DNA of 9,970 nucleotides from NCBI GenBank assembly GCA_030540535.1, contig JAUNWB010000023.1, positions 1 to 9,970 on the forward strand, given 5' to 3'. This DNA comes from Elusimicrobiales bacterium (lineage in GTDB: Bacteria; Elusimicrobiota; Elusimicrobia; Elusimicrobiales; Elusimicrobiaceae). Position numbers and translations under genes: made by a program. Shown in pieces: positions 5,322 through 9,970 of this stretch; the stretch's first letter is position 1; each line of letters begins with the position of its first letter. The notes under the pieces are model-generated. The model made no database searches and was not told the DNA's origin. It was given only the letters and a program-made list of their open reading frames with translations.

Positions 5322-6233
5322 CTATTCAAATAATTGCGTACTTAAATACCGTTCGCCGCCGTCGGGCAGCAGCGTAACGATGTTTTTGCCCGCGTTTTGC
5401 GGTTTTTTGGCTTCCTGCAGGGCCGCCCACAGCGCGGCTCCGCCCGATATCCCGGCCAGCACGCCTTGCGTTTTTGCCAGTTCGCGCGCCGTTTTTACAG
5501 CGTTTTCGTAGGCGACGGGTATGATTTCGTCCAACACGGAGCGGTCCAGTAAAGACGGCACGAAGTTGGCCCCGATTCCCTGAATTTTATGCGGCCCCGC
5601 CTGCCCTTTGGATAACAGCGGCGACGCTTCCGGCTCTACCGCCACGATTTTAACGTCCGGGTTCTGTTTCTTTAAAAAATGCCCTACGCCCGTAACGGTG
5701 CCCCCGGTGCCGACGCCGGCCACAAAAACGTCCACTTTGCCGTTTAAATCGCGCCAGATTTCGGGGCCGGTGGTTTCTTCGTGCGCGAGCGCGTTGTTCG
5801 GGTTGTCAAACTGTCCTGGCAGAAAGGAATTGGGCGTATTGTCTACAATTTCCAAGGCGGCTTCCACCGCGCCCTGCATGCCTTTGGCGGCGGGCGTCAG
5901 CACGATTTGCGCGCCCAGCGCTTTTAGCAGTTTTACGCGTTCCGCGCTCATGCTTTCGGGCATGGTTAAAATACATTTGTACCCGCGCGCGGCGGCCAAA
6001 AAAGCAAGTCCGATACCCGTGTTGCCGCTGGTGGGCTCCACAATCGTGCCTCCGGGGCCTAAACGTCCTGCCCGTTCCGCCGCGTTCAACATGAACAGGG
6101 CGGCGCGGTCTTTTACGCTAAACGGGTTGAACATTTCCAGTTTGGCCCATACAATGCCCGGCCCCGGGTTTAGCCGCGTAATTTGTAAAAGCGGCGTATT
6201 CCCGATTGTTTGTTCCAGCGTGTTTGTTTTCAT
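5322..6233 (-). CDS. cysK: Cysteine synthase (O-acetylserine sulfhydrylase)
   Basis: This 303-aa fold-type II PLP enzyme converts O-acetylserine and sulfide to cysteine and acetate in the cytoplasm. The PLP lysine is K41 in NPFSVKDR. The substrate-binding loop PTSGNTG spans 67-73, the phosphate-binding GTGGT spans 175-179, and GISGG (261-265) supplies the serine that contacts the PLP ring. Length is normal for CysK. The lysine loop is one residue shorter than the usual family pattern, which has two residues between Pro and Ser-Val-Lys. The start overlaps the stop of the upstream dehydrogenase in an ATGA, and GGGAG lies seven bases before ATG, so the two are translated as a unit. A strong terminator follows. 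CysM or another beta-substituting paralogue is possible, because sequence alone does not settle the donor. No cysE (serine acetyltransferase) is in the window. Confidence 0.92.
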   Translation of the reverse strand: MKTNTLEQTIGNTPLLQITRLNPGPGIVWAKLEMFNPFSVKDRAALFMLNAAERAGRLGPGGTIVEPTSGNTGIGLAFLAAARGYKCILTMPESMSAERVKLLKALGAQIVLTPAAKGMQGAVEAALEIVDNTPNSFLPGQFDNPNNALAHEETTGPEIWRDLNGKVDVFVAGVGTGGTVTGVGHFLKKQNPDVKIVAVEPEASPLLSKGQAGPHKIQGIGANFVPSLLDRSVLDEIIPVAYENAVKTARELAKTQGVLAGISGGAALWAALQEAKKPQNAGKNIVTLLPDGGERYLSTQLFE

Positions 6234-7261
6234 TTTTTAACTCCCAAAACCGAATTTTGCGTTTTACCCGCAAAGAACGCTTCAATGTTCTTAATAGTAG
6301 TATTCAAAATACGGTGTACCGCGTCAATAGAGTTAAACCCAATGTGCGGCGTGATAATTACGCGTTTGTGCTGTAAGAGCTTGCTGTTGGCGATGGTGTT
6401 CATGGCGAAATCGAGGCCGATATCCTGGTCTTTGATGATGATGTCGTCATGCAGCAGGAAGTCCTCGTTTTCCAATACGTCGAGCCCTGCCCCCGCCACT
6501 TTGCCCGTAACGATGTGTTTGTACAGGCTTTCGGTGTCAATCAAGTCGCCGCGGGCGGTGTTGATGATGATGACGCCGTCTTTCATTTTGGCAAATGCGG
6601 CGTCGTTAAGCAGATGGTGATTGTCTTTGGTGGACGGCGCGTGCAGCGTGATAATGTCCGACTGGGCGTATAACTCGTCCAAAGACACGTAATGAATGTT
6701 GTAAATGCGCTGAAATTCCTCGTTCGGATATAGGTCGTACGCCAGCACGTGCATACCGAACCCTCGCGCCAGTTTGGCCACATGGCGGCCGATGGCCCCG
6801 GTGCCGATGATACCGATGGTGTGGTCGTACAAATCAAAGCCCAGGTAATCGTTGATATGGACGGATGCGTTTTTCATGTCGTTGCGCGCTTCGATGATTT
6901 TGCGCGACAAATTAAGCAGCAAGCCGAACGTATATTCCGCCACGGTGGCTTCGCCGTATTTCGGCACGTGGACGACTTCAATCCCGCGTTTGCGGCAGTA
7001 TTCCAGATCGATATGGTCGATACCCGTCGAGCGCGTGGCAATCAGGCGCAGTTTAGGGTATTTGTCCAATGTTTCGGCGTTCATTTTGGCCGCGGTGTGT
7101 ACAAAGACGGAAATCGCCTCCGCGTCTTTAATTTTTTCGTAGGTTTCCGGATCGGTGTTTTCGATGCTGTTTTCCAGGTAGATTACGTCGCAGTCGCACA
7201 TTTTTTTATCGTGCAGATAGTCCCGCGTAATGCGGTCCGTGTCAAAAAATACAATTTTCAT
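6230..7261 (-). CDS. D-isomer-specific 2-hydroxyacid dehydrogenase, D-lactate dehydrogenase-like
   Basis: This 343-aa cytoplasmic NAD-dependent enzyme would reduce a 2-keto acid to the D-2-hydroxy acid; pyruvate to D-lactate is the most likely reaction. The nucleotide-binding motif is G153-x-G155-x2-G158, with Asp176 at the end of the second strand, which favours NAD over NADP. The catalytic triad by homology is R237 (NTARGDLI), E266 (DVLENE) and H306 (ITPHIGF). The long segment between Glu and His (about 267-302) matches the D-lactate dehydrogenase subgroup better than phosphoglycerate dehydrogenases. It has its own promoter and a good ribosome binding site (AAAGGGGG at 7269-7276, seven bases before ATG). 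Its stop TGA overlaps the cysK ATG. In a fermenter it would recycle NADH. A role in serine supply for the coupled cysK is an alternative the sequence does not favour. Confidence 0.88.
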   Translation of the reverse strand: MKIVFFDTDRITRDYLHDKKMCDCDVIYLENSIENTDPETYEKIKDAEAISVFVHTAAKMNAETLDKYPKLRLIATRSTGIDHIDLEYCRKRGIEVVHVPKYGEATVAEYTFGLLLNLSRKIIEARNDMKNASVHINDYLGFDLYDHTIGIIGTGAIGRHVAKLARGFGMHVLAYDLYPNEEFQRIYNIHYVSLDELYAQSDIITLHAPSTKDNHHLLNDAAFAKMKDGVIIINTARGDLIDTESLYKHIVTGKVAGAGLDVLENEDFLLHDDIIIKDQDIGLDFAMNTIANSKLLQHKRVIITPHIGFNSIDAVHRILNTTIKNIEAFFAGKTQNSVLGVKK

Positions 7262-7287
7262 AATAATACCCCCTTTAAGTCTACTTT

Positions 7288-7317
7288 AGTATAGCGCGCG
7301 CGGCAATTTTAACCCAA
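7288..7317 (-). promoter_or_regulatory. Candidate promoter of the dehydrogenase-cysK unit
   Basis: On the minus strand TTGGGT (7312-7317, 3 of 6) and TATACT (7288-7293, 5 of 6) are spaced by 18 bases. Transcription would begin near 7281, leaving a leader of about 20 bases with the AAAGGGGG ribosome binding site. The -10 box is good and the -35 box is weak. Confidence 0.5.
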
Positions 7318-7330
7318 CGCATTTTTATAT

Positions 7331-7355
7331 TAGTTTTGCATAGTTAAAATTAGTA
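7331..7355 (+). repeat. Three TAGT direct repeats at 10-bp spacing upstream of the efflux operon
   Basis: TAGTT at 7331, TAGTT at 7341 and TAGTA at 7351 are spaced by exactly one helical turn in the AT-rich part of the divergent region. The last copy runs into TATAAA (7354-7359), a possible -10 box without a recognisable -35. The remainder of the gap to 7433 is AT-rich with a loose inverted repeat (AAAATT at 7380-7385, AATTTT at 7392-7397). The repeats are short and could be chance. Confidence 0.35.
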
Positions 7356-7418
7356 TAAAAAATGAATGGGTATAGAGGGAAAATTTTATACAATTTTGAA
7401 AAGCCGTTTATTTTTCCC

Positions 7419-7427
7419 AAGGGGGGA
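7419..7427 (+). promoter_or_regulatory. Ribosome binding site that fixes the efflux adaptor start
   Basis: AAGGGGGGA lies six bases before ATG at 7434. An earlier in-frame ATG at 7362 has no such site and would add 24 residues ahead of the lipoprotein signal, so ATG 7434 is preferred. Confidence 0.85.
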
Positions 7428-7433
7428 TATATA

Positions 7434-8771
7434 ATGAAGCGTATGTTTTCATCCGCCGCTTTTTTTGCGTGCGGATTGTGTGTTCTTTTGACCGCTTGCA
7501 ATAAAAAAAGCGAGCAAGCGTCCATGCCTGCGCCGGTTGTCAGCGCGGTGACGGTTATCCAAAAAGATTTGCCGTGGAAAATCGAATACCCTGCGCAGGT
7601 GGCGGGCTCTTTGGAGATTCAAATCCGCGCGCAGGTGGGGGGTATTTTGAAAGCCCGTTTATATAATGAAGGCGAATACGTAACCGAAGGCACTCAGCTC
7701 TTTCAGATTGACGATAAAGAATATAAAGTGGCGCTGGAAAAAGCCCGCGGTGCGTTAGCCCAGGCCGAAGCCGAAGAAAAACGCACCCAGCGCACCTATA
7801 AACGCATGAAAAGCCTCCGGGCTGACAACGCCGTCAGCCAGCAGGATTACGATAACGCCCTTTCCGCCTACGAATCTGCCCAGGCCAACGTACAGGTGGC
7901 CAAAGCCGGCGTGAGCGATGCGGAAATCAACCTGGGTTACACCAAAGTGACGGCTCCCATCTCGGGTATTGCGGGCAAAGAAGCGCAGTCCGTGGGCAGT
8001 TTAATTTCCGCCTCCGGAGAATCGGGCCTGCTCACCACCATGGTGCAAATCGACCCGTTATACGTCAATTTCTCCATGCCGGGCCGCCAGTTCGAAAAAT
8101 TGGCCAGCGGCTATTTGTCGGGCCAGATTTCGCTGGGCAGCGAAGACCAGCAGATTTATCTAAATTCGGAAGAGTACCGCAACGTCAGCGCGAAAGACGC
8201 GCCCGTGTATGTGGAAGCGTTGCTCGCCAACGGCAAAACGTATCCCGAACGCGGTAAAATTATCTTTTTTGACAGCAGCGAAAACGCCCAAACTTCCAGC
8301 TTGGCGATGAAAGCCTCTTTCCCCAACCCCAAACACAGCCGCGCGCTCATGCCCGGCCAGTTTGTGCGCGTACGGCTGGTAGGCGCGGTATATAAAAATG
8401 CGGTGTTGGTGCCGTCTTCCGCTTTATTAAACACGTCCAACGGGTTGGTGGCATACGTGATTGACGCCAACAACACGGTGGCGGCCCGCCCCGTGCAGGC
8501 GGAACTGCAGGACAACATCTATATTGTTACCGACGGTTTGAAAGCGGGCGAACGCATTGTGGGCGAAGGCTTAATCAAAATCCGCCCCGGCCAGCAGGTT
8601 CAGCCCCAGCCGAAAGCGTTTGACGTAAACGTCGAAGAACCGCAGGTCCCGGCTGCTCCGGCGGCGGATATGACCGCCCAGCAAGCGGCCGCCGCACAGC
8701 AGGGAACGGATGTTTTCGAGCAAGCCGCCGCGGACAAACAGCCTTCGCCGGCAGCCTCTGCGGGCAACTAA
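7434..8771 (+). CDS. RND efflux periplasmic adaptor lipoprotein (AcrA/MexA-type membrane fusion protein)
   Basis: This 445-aa adaptor links an inner-membrane RND pump to an outer-membrane channel. A lipoprotein signal ends in the lipobox LTAC (19-22), so Cys22 should be lipidated and anchor the protein in the inner membrane, as in AcrA. The first lipoyl half-motif (VGGILKARLYNEGEYVTEGTQLFQID, about 68-93) precedes a helical hairpin (about 95-165), and the second half follows (TKVTAPISGIAG, 170-181). The beta-barrel region contains IDPLYVNFSMP (206-216), and the membrane-proximal region contains LMPGQFVRV (305-313); both are family hallmarks. The last 45 residues or so are Ala/Gln/Pro-rich and look disordered, longer than in typical AcrA. 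The pump gene begins nine bases after the stop, so the two form an operon. No TetR- or MarR-type regulator gene is adjacent in the window. Substrates cannot be told from sequence. Confidence 0.95.
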   Translation: MKRMFSSAAFFACGLCVLLTACNKKSEQASMPAPVVSAVTVIQKDLPWKIEYPAQVAGSLEIQIRAQVGGILKARLYNEGEYVTEGTQLFQIDDKEYKVALEKARGALAQAEAEEKRTQRTYKRMKSLRADNAVSQQDYDNALSAYESAQANVQVAKAGVSDAEINLGYTKVTAPISGIAGKEAQSVGSLISASGESGLLTTMVQIDPLYVNFSMPGRQFEKLASGYLSGQISLGSEDQQIYLNSEEYRNVSAKDAPVYVEALLANGKTYPERGKIIFFDSSENAQTSSLAMKASFPNPKHSRALMPGQFVRVRLVGAVYKNAVLVPSSALLNTSNGLVAYVIDANNTVAARPVQAELQDNIYIVTDGLKAGERIVGEGLIKIRPGQQVQPQPKAFDVNVEEPQVPAAPAADMTAQQAAAAQQGTDVFEQAAADKQPSPAASAGN

Positions 8772-8780
8772 GGGGAAGTT

Positions 8781-9970
8781 ATGTTTTCCAAATTTTTTAT
8801 TAACCGTCCGATTTTTTCCACGGTAATTTCACTTCTTATTTTGCTGGCGGGTATTGTTTCCATCACCATGCTGCCTATCGAGCAGTACCCGGATTTAACG
8901 CCGCCCACCATCGCGGTAACGGCCAGTTATCCCGGCGCCAGCCCGGAAGTCATCGCCAACACGGTGGCCGCGCCTTTGGAACAGCAGGTAAACGGCGTGG
9001 AAGACATGCTGTACATGAACTCCACGTCTTCTTCCAACGGCGACATGACGCTGACCGTTTCCTTTAAGGTAGGTACGGACCCGGACCAGGCGATGATTAA
9101 CGTCAACAACCGCGTGCAGGGCGCTACGGCCACCCTGCCCGAAGACGTGCGCCGCTACGGGATTGAGGTGAACAAAAAATCATCCTCTATTTTGCAGTTA
9201 ATCGCGCTGTATTCGCCGGGCGGCCAGACCGACACGACCACCATCGGCAACTACGCGCTCTTAAACATTGTAGACGATTTGAAACGTTTAGAAGGCGTGG
9301 GCGACGCGCAGGTGATGACGTCCAACGATTATTCCATCCGTATTTGGATTAAGCAGGACGTATTATCCCAGCGCGGCCTGTCGGTGAGCGATTTGGTGGG
9401 CGCCGTGCAAGCGCAAAACGCCCAGCGCGCCGCGGGTAAAATCGGCCAGCCGCCGCTGCCCGTAAATGTGGACCGCACGTATTCCATTATCGCGCCCGGC
9501 CGCTTGGCTACGCCCGAAGAGTTCGAAAATATCATTCTCCGCGCCAATGCGGACGGTACTTCGCTCCTTTTAAAAGACGTAGCGCGTGTGGAACTGGGCA
9601 GCCAGACGTATGAATTTAACGGCAGCTACAACGGCAAACCCGCCGTACCGATCGGGGTCTATTTGTCCCCGGGCGCCAACGCCGTGGCCACGGCCAAAGC
9701 GGTGGACGCGCACATGAAAACGCTGGCTGAAAACTTCCCGGCGGACTTGGATATGGCTTACAAAGTGGCGTATGATACTACGCTCTTCGTTTCCGCGTCT
9801 ATTGAAGAAGTAATCCACACGCTGGTGGAAGCCATGATTTTGGTGTTCTTGGTGGTGTACCTGTTCTTAAAAGACTGGCGCGCCACGCTGATTCCCTGTC
9901 TGGCTGTGCCGGTGTATATCGTCGGTGCGTTTGCGGGGATGTTACTTCTTGGGTTTTCCATTAACACGCT
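8781..9970 (+). CDS. RND efflux pump, HAE1/AcrB-like inner-membrane permease (partial, 3' end missing)
   Basis: The reading frame is open from ATG 8781 through the right edge (396 complete codons of an expected roughly 1,030-1,060). It encodes the proton-driven pump partner of the preceding adaptor. The start MFSKFFINRPIFSTVIS is typical of HAE1 pumps. TM1 covers about 10-28, followed by LPIEQYPDLTPP and the porter-domain hallmarks SYPGASPEVIANTVAAPLEQ, MLYMNSTSS, NNRVQGA and NYALLNIVDDLKRLEGVGD. TM2 (about 344-362) is followed by FLKDWRATLIP and TM3 (about 370-392), which ends in GFSINT. The proton-relay aspartates on TM4 lie beyond the window. AGGGGA (8771-8776) serves as ribosome binding site and overlaps the adaptor stop by one base. 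The family covers multidrug, bile-salt and detergent efflux, and the substrate is not inferable. Confidence 0.96.
   Translation, partial: MFSKFFINRPIFSTVISLLILLAGIVSITMLPIEQYPDLTPPTIAVTASYPGASPEVIANTVAAPLEQQVNGVEDMLYMNSTSSSNGDMTLTVSFKVGTDPDQAMINVNNRVQGATATLPEDVRRYGIEVNKKSSSILQLIALYSPGGQTDTTTIGNYALLNIVDDLKRLEGVGDAQVMTSNDYSIRIWIKQDVLSQRGLSVSDLVGAVQAQNAQRAAGKIGQPPLPVNVDRTYSIIAPGRLATPEEFENIILRANADGTSLLLKDVARVELGSQTYEFNGSYNGKPAVPIGVYLSPGANAVATAKAVDAHMKTLAENFPADLDMAYKVAYDTTLFVSASIEEVIHTLVEAMILVFLVVYLFLKDWRATLIPCLAVPVYIVGAFAGMLLLGFSINT

Noticed and set aside
5608..6240. Plus-strand open frame of 210 codons opposite cysK
   Set aside because: It is antisense to a gene with an intact PLP site and has no features of its own.
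7362..7433. ATG at 7362 as the adaptor start
   Set aside because: It would bury the lipoprotein signal behind 24 non-signal residues, and the strong ribosome binding site is at 7419-7427.
1..9970. CRISPR array, tRNA or rRNA genes, insertion sequences, prophage
   Set aside because: No regularly spaced repeats, tRNA-like cloverleaf, rRNA signature, transposase frame or terminal repeats were seen on reading both strands. Gaps between genes are at most 172 bases.

Overview
The window looks like chromosomal DNA of a fermentative, diderm (outer-membrane) anaerobe of roughly balanced GC content. The mix fits a gut-type Elusimicrobiota: a monomeric [FeFe] hydrogenase of the group B type, a stand-alone type IV pilin-like gene (with the tail of another secreted or pilin-like gene possibly at the left edge), a D-lactate-dehydrogenase-like enzyme, and an RND efflux pump that needs an outer membrane. 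The phylum is inferred from gene content and not proven by any marker here.

Layout. Bases 1-60 are the last 19 codons and stop of a plus-strand gene, followed by a hairpin terminator at 64-98. Four minus-strand genes then run from 4710 down to 117: a secreted protein of unknown function (284 aa), cardiolipin synthase (two HKD motifs), a YafD-like endonuclease/exonuclease/phosphatase-fold protein, and the [FeFe] hydrogenase. Gaps are 50, 5 and 33 bases, so co-transcription is plausible, although cardiolipin synthase has its own good promoter. None of the four has a convincing Shine-Dalgarno site, and for two of them the -10 box lies exactly six bases before ATG, which suggests leaderless mRNAs.

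A 100-base divergent intergenic region (4711-4810) separates this block from a plus-strand pilin-like gene (4811-5251). It holds a perfect 7-bp inverted repeat, a second 10-bp palindrome and a run of 12 T between the two boxes of a possible pilin promoter. The pilin converges on a minus-strand pair, a D-2-hydroxyacid dehydrogenase and cysteine synthase (cysK). Their start and stop overlap by four bases (ATGA), and a strong terminator at 5287-5308 closes the unit.

From 7434 to the right edge runs a plus-strand efflux operon: a lipoprotein periplasmic adaptor (membrane fusion protein) and the first 396 codons of an RND (HAE1/AcrB-like) inner-membrane pump, cut by the window end. An outer-membrane channel gene would be expected next.

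All but about 500 bases are coding, and no gene-free stretch exceeds 172 bases. I found no RNA gene, insertion sequence, CRISPR array or phage signature. The genes are mostly recognisable housekeeping and metabolic families. The most interesting items are regulatory (divergent pilin promoter, leaderless starts) and small departures from family motifs (hydrogenase L1 loop, CysK lysine loop). I do not see a clear new multi-gene system.
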